A stretch of 39,930 nucleotides of DNA from Allokutzneria sp. NRRL B-24872 (GTDB taxonomy: Bacteria > Actinomycetota > Actinomycetes > Mycobacteriales > Pseudonocardiaceae), in assembly GCF_002155965.1 (NCBI RefSeq), contig NZ_MUMH01000131.1, forward strand, positions 1 to 39,930, given 5' to 3'. Numbering within the stretch: the first letter of the stretch is position 1; each line of letters begins with the position of its first letter. A model generated the notes under the pieces. The model worked only from the letters and a program-made list of their open reading frames with translations, had not been told where the DNA came from and made no database searches. This document shows, piece after piece, positions 16,527 through 24,644 of the stretch. The position numbers were made by a program, and so were the translations under genes.

Positions 16527-18511
16527 TGTCCCTCCAAAGGGAACTCAGCGCGAACGGTCGTGCCCGCTGGCCCGCTGTCGATCTCACAACACCCGCCGAC
16601 CGCCGCCGCGCGCTCGCGCATCGAAGCGAGGCCGATCCCCGGAGACCCGAACGCGATGCCCGCCCCGTCGTCGCGGACCTCCACGGTGATCCACTCCCCG
16701 GTCACCTCGATCCGCAACGAGATCGAGCGCGCTCCGGCGTGCCGCACGGCGTTCGCCAACGCCTCGGCGGCCACGTGGAACACGACCTCCTCATGCACAG
16801 CGGGCACCACGTCCGGCAGCTCAGCGACCACCGGAATGTCCGATGTGGACAGACGACTGCACAGCTCGGCGAGCGCGCCGCGCAACCCGTGTTCCTCCAA
16901 CAACAGCGGTCGCTGATTCCTCGTCACACGGCGGAAATCGTCCACGATCTGTCTCATGTGGACCATCACGGACGCCAGCAGCGACGACGCCTCCGTGCGC
17001 GGCGGCAGCATCGTCCGCACCGCCCCCAGCTGAAGCGTCACTCCGGCCAGCGACGGCCCCAGGCCGTCGTGCAGGTCCCGCCGCAGCCGCAGGCGCTCCT
17101 CCTCGACGCTGCGCTCCAACCGCGCCCCTGCCACCAGAGCCGTGATCGCCGACGCGGTCTGCTCGGCGACCGGCTCCAGCACCGCGATGTCCAGCTCGTC
17201 CAACTCCTGCTGCCCCGCGCGCGGCCACACGAGCAACCGGCCGGTGCTCCCGAGCGCGAACGCGGTCGGTTCCCCCTCCGAGGTACCGACGCACGCCAGC
17301 CACCGGCCCTCCACCTCGATCGCGGCGGCCGGCAGGCGCAGCACGCTGACCACCGTCTGGCACACCGCGAACGGGATCTCGTTGGGCGGCAAGCCTTCGC
17401 TGAGTCGACGCGGCAGCGCGCGCAGCACCCGGTACGGCTCCGCGCGGTCGCCGTAGAACGCCCGGTCGACCCGCCGTCGCACGAAGCGCACCGCGTCGCG
17501 CAACCCGAAGCCCGCCAAGCCCGTCACCAGCGCGACGACCAGCGCTCCCCACGACGCCGCACCGGGGAGCACGCTCGACAGCAGCGCGGTCACCACCGCG
17601 TAGGCCAGCGCCAGCCCGCCGATCACCGTGACCGCGATGACCGTCGCTCGCGCCGCCCGATCGAGCTGGTAGATCCGCGTGCGGGTGAGCACGAACCCGA
17701 GCGCGGGCAGCCCGACCAGGGCGATCAGCGCTCGCGACACCAGGAACAGCCAGTCGGGCAGCGTCGGCCCGAACCAGACGAAGGAGCCCCGCGCGAACCA
17801 GATCTCCACCGAGTACGCCACGAAGATCAGCAGGTAGATCGCCAGCCCGGCGCGGTTCTGCCTACGCGCCAGGCCACCCGCGCGCTTGCCCCTGGCGTAC
17901 AGGGAGTACAGGCACATCGCCCAGAGCACCTGGTGCACGGCGACGGCGATCCGGACGAGGCCGATGCCGGGCCAGCCCTGACCGGGTTCGTGCACGGCGG
18001 CCGGGATGAGGCTGCCGGTCAGCGGGATCGAGTTCAGCAGCGCGTACAGGTCGAACACCGCGATGGCGGGCAGCGCGACCAGCATCGCCCGCCACCGCTT
18101 CCCCGGCAGCCAACCGTCCGGGGAGAACAGGGCCAGCGCGGGGAACACCACGATGTTGAGGAAGTTCGTGCCCAGCCACGGCACGAAGACCGCCGCCCGC
18201 GCCCACGCGGGCAGGTCGTAGAGCATCGTCGCGCTGAACAGCGGGTACAGCGAGGCGGTGCACCCGGCGACGAGGAACAGCCAGGCCAGGCGGTTGTTCG
18301 GCACGCGCGCGACGACGAGCGCGCCCATCGTCGAGAACGCCAAGCCCTCGACGGACTGCTCGACCATCAGCACCCAGAACCACGCCGACCGGGCGGCCGC
18401 GCCCGGGGCCGAGGCGTTGAGCAGCCACGCCAGCACGGTCACGACGACGCAGCCGAAGGTGATCGCCGTGGCGAGGGCCGTCGCGCGGCCGGAGAACCGC
18501 TCCCCCTGCAT
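16523..18511 (-). CDS. Membrane sensor histidine kinase (NarL type), first of a tandem pair
   Basis: 662 residues with the same plan as its neighbour: about nine membrane helices (residues 10-340), a GAF-like region, the HisKA_3 box LRRDLHDGLGPSLAGVTLQL (phospho-acceptor near His481) and a HATPase domain (NAVRHAGARS, VRDDGAGIAFGSPGIGL). In the membrane part the two paralogs differ most, suggesting different signals or partners, while the core is close enough for heterodimer formation. The ATG at 18511 follows GGAGG without spacing; AAGG 7 nt upstream may serve instead. It follows the membrane protein gene by 26 bp. No response regulator gene is in the window. Confidence 0.9.
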   Translation of the reverse strand: MQGERFSGRATALATAITFGCVVVTVLAWLLNASAPGAAARSAWFWVLMVEQSVEGLAFSTMGALVVARVPNNRLAWLFLVAGCTASLYPLFSATMLYDLPAWARAAVFVPWLGTNFLNIVVFPALALFSPDGWLPGKRWRAMLVALPAIAVFDLYALLNSIPLTGSLIPAAVHEPGQGWPGIGLVRIAVAVHQVLWAMCLYSLYARGKRAGGLARRQNRAGLAIYLLIFVAYSVEIWFARGSFVWFGPTLPDWLFLVSRALIALVGLPALGFVLTRTRIYQLDRAARATVIAVTVIGGLALAYAVVTALLSSVLPGAASWGALVVALVTGLAGFGLRDAVRFVRRRVDRAFYGDRAEPYRVLRALPRRLSEGLPPNEIPFAVCQTVVSVLRLPAAAIEVEGRWLACVGTSEGEPTAFALGSTGRLLVWPRAGQQELDELDIAVLEPVAEQTASAITALVAGARLERSVEEERLRLRRDLHDGLGPSLAGVTLQLGAVRTMLPPRTEASSLLASVMVHMRQIVDDFRRVTRNQRPLLLEEHGLRGALAELCSRLSTSDIPVVAELPDVVPAVHEEVVFHVAAEALANAVRHAGARSISLRIEVTGEWITVEVRDDGAGIAFGSPGIGLASMRERAAAVGGCCEIDSGPAGTTVRAEFPLEGQ

Positions 18512-18537
18512 CCTCCGACCTTAGGGCGGGCGGCAAA

Positions 18538-19314
18538 TCAGCTGGACGGCTCGTCGTGCCTGCCGGAGAGCAGCTCCTGAAACCAGATCTTCACCTTGAT
18601 CACCGGCACCCGCAGCCGCCGTTCCCGCCAGCGCGAGCGGACCACCTTGCGCCGCCCGGCCGGGGTGTCCACGCGGTAGCGCCACCGCGCCCACGGCGAG
18701 GACGGCCGGGCCAGCCGCAGCGCGCCGACCACCAGCAGCACCGGGACGAACAACCCGAGCAGCCCGGACCAGACCTTGCCCTTGAACAGGGTCACCACGG
18801 CCAGCGCCAGGTCCGCGAGGATCACCAGCACGGTCAGCGCGAGGGCTCCGGGCTCGTCGGGGGCCAGCAGGGCGGCGGCCTCGTCCAGGCCGAGCGGGCG
18901 CAGGCCCAGCAGCAGCATCCCGGTCAGCGCGAAGGCGACGAACAGCGCGTCGACGGAGATCCGGCCCTCTTCGGTCCAGTACACATCGCGCAGGTGCAGA
19001 ATCAGCGCGAACTCGTCGAGCACCAGCGCGGAGCCGATGCCGAACACCACCGCCGCCGTCGCCCGCCACCCCTCGTGGTCGTCGGGGATGGCGAGCGCGG
19101 CGACGCCGCCGATCATCATGAACACCACGCCGAAGACCACGTGGTGGATGTGCAGCCCGCCCGGTGTGAAGTTGCCGGGCCACCAGCGAACCTTGGCGCG
19201 GATCAGCCGCACCGACATGCGGATGAAGGCGAAGCCGAACACCATGCCGACGAAGAAGCACAGCAGGGGCAGCCTGCCGGTCTCCACGAACGTGCGCTGG
19301 AACCACTCCGCCAT
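18538..19314 (-). CDS. Integral membrane protein of unknown function
   Basis: 258 residues with about six hydrophobic helices (for example PLLCFFVGMVFGFAFIRMSV, HHVVFGVVFMMIGGVAAL, VFGIGSALVLDEFALIL, ALTVLVILADLALAVVTLF) and a basic cytoplasmic tail (RWRYRVDTPAGRRKVVRSRW). A histidine/acid-rich patch GLHIHHVVFG and the motif LDEFALILHLRDVYW stand out. I do not recognise the family. The ATG at 19314 has GGGGAAG upstream. It lies 26 bp after the flotillin gene and 26 bp before the first kinase, so it is probably co-transcribed with both and may work at the same membrane site. Confidence 0.75.
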   Translation of the reverse strand: MAEWFQRTFVETGRLPLLCFFVGMVFGFAFIRMSVRLIRAKVRWWPGNFTPGGLHIHHVVFGVVFMMIGGVAALAIPDDHEGWRATAAVVFGIGSALVLDEFALILHLRDVYWTEEGRISVDALFVAFALTGMLLLGLRPLGLDEAAALLAPDEPGALALTVLVILADLALAVVTLFKGKVWSGLLGLFVPVLLVVGALRLARPSSPWARWRYRVDTPAGRRKVVRSRWRERRLRVPVIKVKIWFQELLSGRHDEPSS

Positions 19315-19340
19315 GTCGGCTTCCCCGCGCCCCGCGCCCG

Positions 19341-20810
19341 TCAGTCCTTGGTCGGCAGGTCGACCGGGATCGGGGTGACGCCGTTGCTCTTCTGCGGCGC
19401 CGGCTGCTCGTTCTGCATGGCCTGCATCAGGGTGCGCGCCAGGCCGAGCCCGGTGCCGCCCATCGACAGCGCCTTGGTGAACAGCTCGGACATGCCCTCG
19501 GCGCCGTTGAGCACCACCATGTTGTCCACGTTGGCGAAGGCGCCCGCGCCCGCCGAGACGATCTCCGGCCAGCGCTCGGCGAGCTGCTGGGCCACGACCG
19601 CCTCCTGGTTCTCCGCGAGCGCGGTCGCGCGCGCCTTGATCGCGTCGGCCTCGGCGAGGCCCTTCGCCTTGGCGGCCTCGGCCTCGGCGAGGCCTCGGGC
19701 CCGCGCGCTGGCCGCGTCGGCCTCACCGGTCAGCCTGGTCGCGGTCGCCGCGGCCTCACCGCGGGCCTTGGTGGCCTCGGCCTCGGCGATCGCGGCGGTC
19801 TTCACCCTCGTCGCGTCCGCGGCGGCGCGCAGCTCGGTCTCCTTGGCGTCGGCCTCGGCCCTGGCGACGCGGGCGTCGCGGTCGGCCTCGGCGGAGATCC
19901 TGGTGTCGTAGGCCTTGGCGTCGGCGGGCTTGCGGACCTGGGACTGCAACCGCTGCTCGGCCAGGTCGGCCTCCAGTTGCGCGGCCCTGGTCTCCTGCTT
20001 GACGACCTCCTGCCGAGCGGTGGCGTCGGCCAGCGGCCCGGACTGCTTGGTCTTGGCGTTGGCCTGGTCGATCTCGGCCTGGTAGGAGGCCTGCTTGATC
20101 TTGCTGTCGCGCAGCGCGGCCGCCTTGTTGGCCTGGGCGATCTGCTCGGCCTCGGTGGCCTCCTGGTCGCGCTGGGCCTCGGCGATGCGCGCGGAGGCGG
20201 CGACGGCGGCGGCGTGCGGCTTGCCCAGGTTGAGGATGTAGCCGGACTCGTCCTCGATCTCCTGGATCTGCAGGGAGTCCACGACCAGGCCGAGCTTGCT
20301 CATCTCGATCGCCGAGGACTGGCGCACCTCACCGGTGAGCGCGTCCCGGTTGTGGATCATCTCCTCGATGGTCAGCCCGCCGACGATGGAGCGCAGGTGA
20401 CCGGAGAACAGCTCGTGGATGGTGTCGTTCATGTTGCCCTGCTGGGCGAGGAAGCGGCGCGCGGCGTTGGCGATGGACACGAAGTCGTCGCCGACCTTGT
20501 AGATCACCACGGCGCGCACGGTGACCGGCAGCCCCTGCTTGGTGACGCAGGAGACCTCCAGGTTCGCCGAGCGGGTGTCCAGCGACAGCCTGCGCGCGGT
20601 CTGGAAACCGGGCACCACCATGACGCCCTTGCCGGTGATGATCTTGAAGCCCATGCTGTCGGCGGCCTCGGAGACCTTGCTGCGCGCGCCGAGCCCGGAA
20701 ATGATCAGCGCCTCGTCCGGTTCGGCGACCTTCCACACCATGCGCAGCAGGAGCAGCAGCACCAGCACGCCGAGCGCGATGCCGCCGATCGTCCACAACG
20801 TCGAGTTCAC
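19341..20810 (-). CDS. Flotillin-like SPFH-domain protein
   Basis: 489 residues: an N-terminal membrane anchor (TLWTIGGIALGVLVLLLLLR), an SPFH/band-7 domain (about 30-200: EPDEALIISGLGARS, VPGFQTARRLSLDTRSANL, ISKLGLVVDSLQIQEI-like), then a long Ala/Glu-rich coiled coil (about 215-430, with repeated AEADA, AEAEAAKAKG) and a C-terminal tail with VDNMVVLNGAEGMSELF. Flotillins scaffold membrane microdomains and influence kinases and transport proteins there. The start is the GTG at 20810 (VNSTLWTI) after AGGGGGGAAAC. The NfeD-like gene lies 23 bp upstream, the standard pairing. The co-directional kinases downstream are an unusual and suggestive context. Confidence 0.9.
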   Translation of the reverse strand: MNSTLWTIGGIALGVLVLLLLLRMVWKVAEPDEALIISGLGARSKVSEAADSMGFKIITGKGVMVVPGFQTARRLSLDTRSANLEVSCVTKQGLPVTVRAVVIYKVGDDFVSIANAARRFLAQQGNMNDTIHELFSGHLRSIVGGLTIEEMIHNRDALTGEVRQSSAIEMSKLGLVVDSLQIQEIEDESGYILNLGKPHAAAVAASARIAEAQRDQEATEAEQIAQANKAAALRDSKIKQASYQAEIDQANAKTKQSGPLADATARQEVVKQETRAAQLEADLAEQRLQSQVRKPADAKAYDTRISAEADRDARVARAEADAKETELRAAADATRVKTAAIAEAEATKARGEAAATATRLTGEADAASARARGLAEAEAAKAKGLAEADAIKARATALAENQEAVVAQQLAERWPEIVSAGAGAFANVDNMVVLNGAEGMSELFTKALSMGGTGLGLARTLMQAMQNEQPAPQKSNGVTPIPVDLPTKD

Positions 20811-20833
20811 GTTTCCCCCCTTGTGTTCTGGCC

Positions 20834-21046
20834 TCAGCCGAGGTCGACCGACAACCACGGCTGCACGTGCACGCTGCGCGGCGGGTCGTAGCCCACCACC
20901 AGCACCTCGGTCCCCGGCTCGATGAACTCCCCGGGATCGGCGGGGTAGGCGTAGAAGGCCTCGATCCCACCCCGGATCTCGATCATGACCTCGCCGACGA
21001 GGCCGGGGCCGACGCGTCCGCTCACCCTGCCGGTCCTGCCGATCAC
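20834..21046 (-). CDS. NfeD-like short OB-fold protein
   Basis: 70 residues resembling the soluble OB-fold part of NfeD proteins: MIGRTGRVSGRVGPGLVGEV, then EPGTEVLVVGYDPPRSVHV. It lacks the membrane helices and protease domain of full NfeD. NfeD family members are encoded beside flotillins and are thought to act with them at membrane microdomains. The GTG at 21046 has AAGGA 5 nt upstream. It heads the six-gene minus-strand run and follows the cspA terminator. A TACGAT -10-like box at 21080-21085 (minus strand) could be its promoter; no good -35 is seen. Confidence 0.7.
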   Translation of the reverse strand: MIGRTGRVSGRVGPGLVGEVMIEIRGGIEAFYAYPADPGEFIEPGTEVLVVGYDPPRSVHVQPWLSVDLG

Positions 21047-21121
21047 GGGAGTCCTTTCACGAGCGCGGACGGTGCGGGGATCGTATCGGGCGGGACCGAC
21101 ACCCGGACGCCGAACACGAAA

Positions 21122-21151
21122 GGGCCCGCACCACCGAAGTGGTGCGGGCCC
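21122..21151 (-). terminator. Terminator of cspA with UUCG tetraloop
   Basis: GGGCCCGCACCAC and GTGGTGCGGGCCC form a perfect 13-bp stem. On the minus strand the loop is TTCG, the very stable UUCG tetraloop, and the stem is followed by TTTCGTGTT. It lies 26 bp after the cspA stop and separates cspA from the nfeD operon. Confidence 0.85.
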
Positions 21152-21177
21152 CCGCGTCAGTACAGACCGTCCGAGGC

Positions 21178-21381
21178 TCAGATGACCCGGATGTTGTTGG
21201 CCTGCGGACCCTTCTGGCCCTGGCCGATCTCGAACTCGACCTTCTGGCCCTCGTCGAGGGACTTGTAGCCGTTGCCCTCGATCGCCGAGTAGTGGGCGAA
21301 GACGTCAGCGCCGCCGCCGTCCGGGGTCAGGAAGCCGAAGCCCTTTTCCGCGTTGAACCACTTGACAACACCAGTAGCCAT
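21178..21381 (-). CDS. cspA: Cold shock protein, CspA family
   Basis: 67 residues, the full length of a CspA domain. Both RNA-binding motifs are present: RNP1 as KGFGFL (13-18) and RNP2 as DVFAHY (26-31). It binds single-stranded RNA and DNA and acts as an RNA chaperone. The ATG at 21381 ([10 protein letters not shown]) has GGAG 5 nt upstream; a GTG two codons earlier would crowd this site. About 100 bp upstream hold an imperfect hairpin around 21400-21425 (arms CAGG and CCTG at its ends), which might be part of a structured 5' leader. A strong terminator follows the gene. Confidence 0.95.
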   Translation of the reverse strand: MATGVVKWFNAEKGFGFLTPDGGGADVFAHYSAIEGNGYKSLDEGQKVEFEIGQGQKGPQANNIRVI

Positions 21382-21475
21382 TTTCACTCCATGTAGAACA
21401 AACCGTCAGGACCCGCTTCGCGAGCCCTGAGTCGCGGCATGCTCACCCTAGAACCCCGGACATATCACACCCCGG

Positions 21476-21511
21476 CAAAACAAAACGCCTGCGGATGAAA
21501 CCTCGCAGGCG
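21476..21511 (-). terminator. Terminator of the EamA gene
   Basis: CGCCTGCG and CGCAGGCG (21486-21493 and 21504-21511) form an 8-bp stem with a 10-nt loop. On the minus strand it is followed by TTTTGTTTTG. It stands 50 bp after the stop of the EamA gene. Confidence 0.65.
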
Positions 21512-21560
21512 CCCTAAATCCATGGGTAACACAACTGCAACTAGGGCAACCCTAGCACGG

Positions 21561-22457
21561 TCAGCGGGCGCGCTGGGTGAGGGCGACGCATATCAAAACG
21601 ATCACGGCCGCGCCGACCGCGGCGATGCCCGGGTGCTCGCCGAGGAATAGGGCCGACCAGAGCAACGTGAGAACCGGTTGGACTAGTTGGAGCTGCCCGA
21701 TCCTCGCGACACCGCCCCTGGCCAAACCCGCGTACCAGGCGAAGAATCCGAGGAACATCGAGATCGCGCTGACGTAACCGAAGCCGAAGAGCGAGGAAGC
21801 GTTCACCTTCGCGAAATCTCCGAGCGCCAGCGACGCCGCCGTGACGGGAACGGTGACCGGCAGCGACACGACCAGCGCCCAGCAGATCGTGCGGGCCCCG
21901 CCGAGCTCCCGCGAGAGCGCGCCGCCCTCGGCGTACCCGAGCGCGCAGGCCAGGATCGCGGCCAGCAGCAACAGGTCCGCGGGTTCGAAGCCGCCCCCGG
22001 CGCCGCCCGCCACCACGAAGAAGCCCAGCACCGCGAGCAGCCCGCCACCGCTGGCCAGCCAGAACACCCGCGACGGCCGCTCCCCCGCGCGCAGCACCGC
22101 GAACACGGCGGTGGCGGCGGGCAGCAGCGCGACCGCGACGGCTCCGTGGGAGGCGGTCTGCGTGACGAGAGCGAGCGAGGTGAACAGCGGAAAGCCCACC
22201 ACCACACCGAAAGCGACCACGGCAAGGCGCAGGAGCTGGCTCCGGCTCGGCATGGGCGCACGGGTGAGGCCGAGGTAGGCGATGGCGAGCACGGCGGCGA
22301 CGACCGCGCGCCCGAACGCCACGAACCAGGGGTCCATGCCCGCCACCGCCAGGCGCGTCGCGGGCAACGAGAAGCTGAACGCCAGCACGCCCAGCGAACC
22401 GAGCACCAGGCCGGGCGTTATCCGGTTGCGCTCGATAACGTTACTCTGCTCTCTCAT
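21561..22457 (-). CDS. EamA/DMT-family transporter, divergent from MocR regulator
   Basis: 298 residues with ten hydrophobic helices in two EamA repeats (PGLVLGSLGVLAFSFSLPAT to LGFFVVAGGA, and LLLLAAILACALGYAEGGAL to GIAAVGAAVIVLICVALTQR). It is probably an inner-membrane exporter or permease for an amino-acid-like or vitamin-like solute, as is usual for DMT genes beside MocR regulators. The ATG at 22457 overlaps the ATG of the divergent MocR gene within CATG, so no space lies between the genes. Two CGTTATC/GATAACG boxes lie inside its first codons. A terminator with a T-run follows. Confidence 0.9.
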   Translation of the reverse strand: MREQSNVIERNRITPGLVLGSLGVLAFSFSLPATRLAVAGMDPWFVAFGRAVVAAVLAIAYLGLTRAPMPSRSQLLRLAVVAFGVVVGFPLFTSLALVTQTASHGAVAVALLPAATAVFAVLRAGERPSRVFWLASGGGLLAVLGFFVVAGGAGGGFEPADLLLLAAILACALGYAEGGALSRELGGARTICWALVVSLPVTVPVTAASLALGDFAKVNASSLFGFGYVSAISMFLGFFAWYAGLARGGVARIGQLQLVQPVLTLLWSALFLGEHPGIAAVGAAVIVLICVALTQRAR

Positions 22458-22488
22458 GAATGAGGATAACGCGCTGACCGGCGTTATC
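22416..22488. promoter_or_regulatory. Symmetric set of four GTTATC boxes around divergent start codons
   Basis: CGTTATC at 22416-22422, GATAACG at 22434-22440, GATAACG at 22465-22471 and CGTTATC at 22482-22488. The order forward, reverse, reverse, forward is symmetric about position 22452, next to the overlapping start codons (22455-22458). Steps between box starts are 18 and 17 bp. The layout suits binding by the adjacent MocR/GntR dimer; binding is inferred. Confidence 0.55.
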
Positions 22489-23859
22489 GGCGAGCTTCGC
22501 GCGGAGATCACAGCGGGGCGCCCCGGCGACCGGCTGCCCTCGGTGCGCGAGCTGATGGGGCGGCACCACGTCTCGCCGGTCACCGTGCAGCGGGCGATCC
22601 GCGTGCTCGTCGCGGAGGGCTTGGTCGAGTCCGTTCCCGGCAAGGGCAGCTTCGTCGCGCGCCCGCCCGCTCCCCCGGCCGCGCCGGACCTGTCGTGGCA
22701 GGCCGTTGCGCTCGGCGACCAGCCGCGCGGCGAGGAGGCGCTGCCGGAACTGCTCGCGGTGCCGCGCGCGGAGGCCATCCCGCTGTCCAGCGGCTACCTC
22801 GACTCGGCGCTGCAACCCGTCGGCCCGCTCGGCGCCGCGCTCGCCCGCGCCGCGCGCAAACCCACGTCCTGGGAGCGGGGGCCGGTCGAGGGCCGCGACG
22901 CGCTCCGCACGTGGTTCGCCGCCGAGGCCGGTGGCGCGCTGCGCGCGGGCGACATGGTCGTGTGCCCCGGCGGGCAACCCGCGCTGACCACTGCCTTCCG
23001 CGCGCTCGCGAAGCCGGGCGATCCGATCCTCGTCGAGGCTCCGACCTATCTCGGCGCGATCGCCGCCGCGCGCCACGCCGGGCTCCGCGTCGTACCCGTC
23101 CCCAGTGACGCGCACGGCGTGCGACCCGACCTGCTCCGCTCCGCGCTCGATCGGACCGGGGCGCGGTTGTTCTACTGCCAGCCGCTCTACGCGAACCCGC
23201 ACGGCGCCGTGCTGTCCGCCGAACGACGACCGCAGGTGCTCGACGCCGTGCGCGAGGCCGGAGCTTTCCTGCTGGAGGACGACTGGGCGCGCGATCTCAC
23301 CATCGACCCCGGCCCGCCGCGTCCCTTGGCCGCCGACGACACCGACGGCCACGTCGTCTACCTGCGGTCACTGACGAAGTCCGCCGCACCGGGCCTGCGC
23401 GTGGCCGCTGTCGGGGCTCGCGGAGTGGCCGGAGCCCGGCTGCGCACCGCGCGCGTGCTCGACGACTTCTTCGTCGCGGGACCGTTGCAGGCCGCGGCAT
23501 TGGACTTCGTGACATCGCCCGCGTGGCAACGGCATCGGCGCAAGCTCCAGGGCGCTCTGCGGGAACGCCGCGACGCCCTGCTGGACTCCCTCCGCCGACG
23601 GCTCCCCTCCGTCGAGCCCGTGATGGTCCCGCAAGGCGGCCTGCACGTGTGGGCGCGCCTGCCCGACGGCGTCGACGACACCGCCCTCACCGCCGCCGCG
23701 GCCGCGCGCTCGGTGATCGTCTTCCCCGGGCGCCCGTGGTACGCCGCCGAATCCCCCGCCGCGCACCTCCGCCTCACCTACGGCGCCGCCGCCCCCGAGG
23801 TCCTCGACGAAGGCGTCCGCCGCCTGGCCGAAGCCCTCACAGCCGTCCTTACCGGCTGA
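22456..23859 (+). CDS. MocR-type regulator: GntR domain fused to PLP aminotransferase domain
   Basis: 467 residues. Residues 1-70 form a GntR winged helix (GDRLPSVRELMGRHHVSPVT, then VQRAIRVLVAEGLVESVPGKG). Residues 80-467 form a fold-type I aminotransferase-like domain with the PLP lysine in SLTKSAAPGLR (K308), the aspartate/tyrosine site FLLEDDWARDL and YCQPLYANPHGA. MocR proteins sense PLP or amino-group effectors and usually control a divergent gene; here this is an EamA transporter. The ATG at 22456 overlaps that gene's ATG on the other strand, and GTTATC-type boxes flank both starts. The TGA stop is the first triplet of a 30-bp periodic palindrome array. Confidence 0.9.
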   Translation: MNEDNALTGVIGELRAEITAGRPGDRLPSVRELMGRHHVSPVTVQRAIRVLVAEGLVESVPGKGSFVARPPAPPAAPDLSWQAVALGDQPRGEEALPELLAVPRAEAIPLSSGYLDSALQPVGPLGAALARAARKPTSWERGPVEGRDALRTWFAAEAGGALRAGDMVVCPGGQPALTTAFRALAKPGDPILVEAPTYLGAIAAARHAGLRVVPVPSDAHGVRPDLLRSALDRTGARLFYCQPLYANPHGAVLSAERRPQVLDAVREAGAFLLEDDWARDLTIDPGPPRPLAADDTDGHVVYLRSLTKSAAPGLRVAAVGARGVAGARLRTARVLDDFFVAGPLQAAALDFVTSPAWQRHRRKLQGALRERRDALLDSLRRRLPSVEPVMVPQGGLHVWARLPDGVDDTALTAAAAARSVIVFPGRPWYAAESPAAHLRLTYGAAAPEVLDEGVRRLAEALTAVLTG

Positions 23860-23931
23860 ACGACTCGTTCAGGTGGCCCAACCACCTCAATGACTCGTTC
23901 AGCACGCTCAACCACATGAACGAGTCATTGA
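23857..23931. repeat. Three 15-bp near-palindromes at exact 30-bp steps
   Basis: Units: TGAACGACTCGTTCA (23857-23871), TCAATGACTCGTTCA (23887-23901), TGAACGAGTCATTGA (23917-23931). Spacers are 15 bp each: GGTGGCCCAACCACC, itself nearly palindromic, and GCACGCTCAACCACA. Units 2 and 3 are exact reverse complements, so together they can form a 15-bp stem with a 15-nt loop. The array lies between the convergent MocR and PlsC genes and may act as a two-way terminator. The same units and one spacer recur at 32823-33148. Confidence 0.8.
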
Positions 23932-23950
23932 GGTGGAAAACGCGCGTGGG

Positions 23951-24616
23951 CTAGGCGGCCTTGCGCTGGTGGTAGGTGTCGACGTACTCCTGGCCGGAGA
24001 GCTCCAGGATGGAGTACATGATCTCGTCGGTGACGGTGCGGTGGATGACCGTGGAGTGCGACATGCCCTCGTAGCGCGAGAAGTCCAGGGGCTCGCCGAA
24101 GCGCACGGTGACGCGGTACGGGCGCGGCAGCTTCTTGCCGATGGGCTGGATGCGCTCGGTGCCGATCAGCGCGACGGGGACCACGGGGGCGCCGCTGGCC
24201 AGCGCGATCCGGCCGACGCCGGTCTTGCCGCGGTAGAGGCGGCCGTCCTCGGAGCGCGTGCCCTCGGGGTAGATGCCGAAGGCACCGCCCTCGTCGAGCA
24301 CCTTGATGGCCACGTCCAGCGCGTCCTTGGCGGCCCTACCGCGCCCGCGCTCGACGGGGATCTGGCCGATCATCGTGAAGAACCAGCGGGAGATCGCGCC
24401 CTTGACGCCCTTGCCGTGGAAGTACTCCGCCTTGGCCAGGAAGGCGACCTTCCTCGGCACGATCAGCGGGATCACCAGACTGTCCACAAAGGACAGATGA
24501 TTGCTCGCGAGGATGACGGCGCCGTGCTGCGGCACGTTGTCCAGTCCCTCGATGCGCGGGCGGAAGATCAGCCGAGCCAGCGGGCTCAGGACCCGTCTCA
24601 TCAGCTGGTAGAGCAC
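23951..24616 (-). CDS. 1-acyl-glycerol-3-phosphate acyltransferase family protein
   Basis: 221 residues of the PlsC/LPLAT family. The catalytic NHxxxxD is NHLSFVD in ILASNHLSFVDSLVIPLIV, and the substrate-binding motif is GIYPEGTRSEDG. It transfers an acyl chain to the sn-2 position of lysophosphatidic acid, or to a related lysolipid or mannolipid acceptor; actinomycetes have several paralogs, so the exact acceptor is open. The GTG at 24616 has AGGAGG about 5 nt upstream. It follows the small membrane-protein gene by 28 bp and may be co-transcribed. Its 3' end faces MocR with the palindrome array between them. Confidence 0.88.
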   Translation of the reverse strand: MLYQLMRRVLSPLARLIFRPRIEGLDNVPQHGAVILASNHLSFVDSLVIPLIVPRKVAFLAKAEYFHGKGVKGAISRWFFTMIGQIPVERGRGRAAKDALDVAIKVLDEGGAFGIYPEGTRSEDGRLYRGKTGVGRIALASGAPVVPVALIGTERIQPIGKKLPRPYRVTVRFGEPLDFSRYEGMSHSTVIHRTVTDEIMYSILELSGQEYVDTYHQRKAA

Positions 24617-24644
24617 GTGGCCTCCTGGGGTGAGGCCACTGACT

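Noticed and set aside
16739-18580. Frame of over 600 codons opposite the first histidine kinase
   Set aside because: Composition is dominated by Arg, His, Gln and Asp, as expected for the antisense of GC-rich coding DNA; the kinase motifs are on the minus strand.
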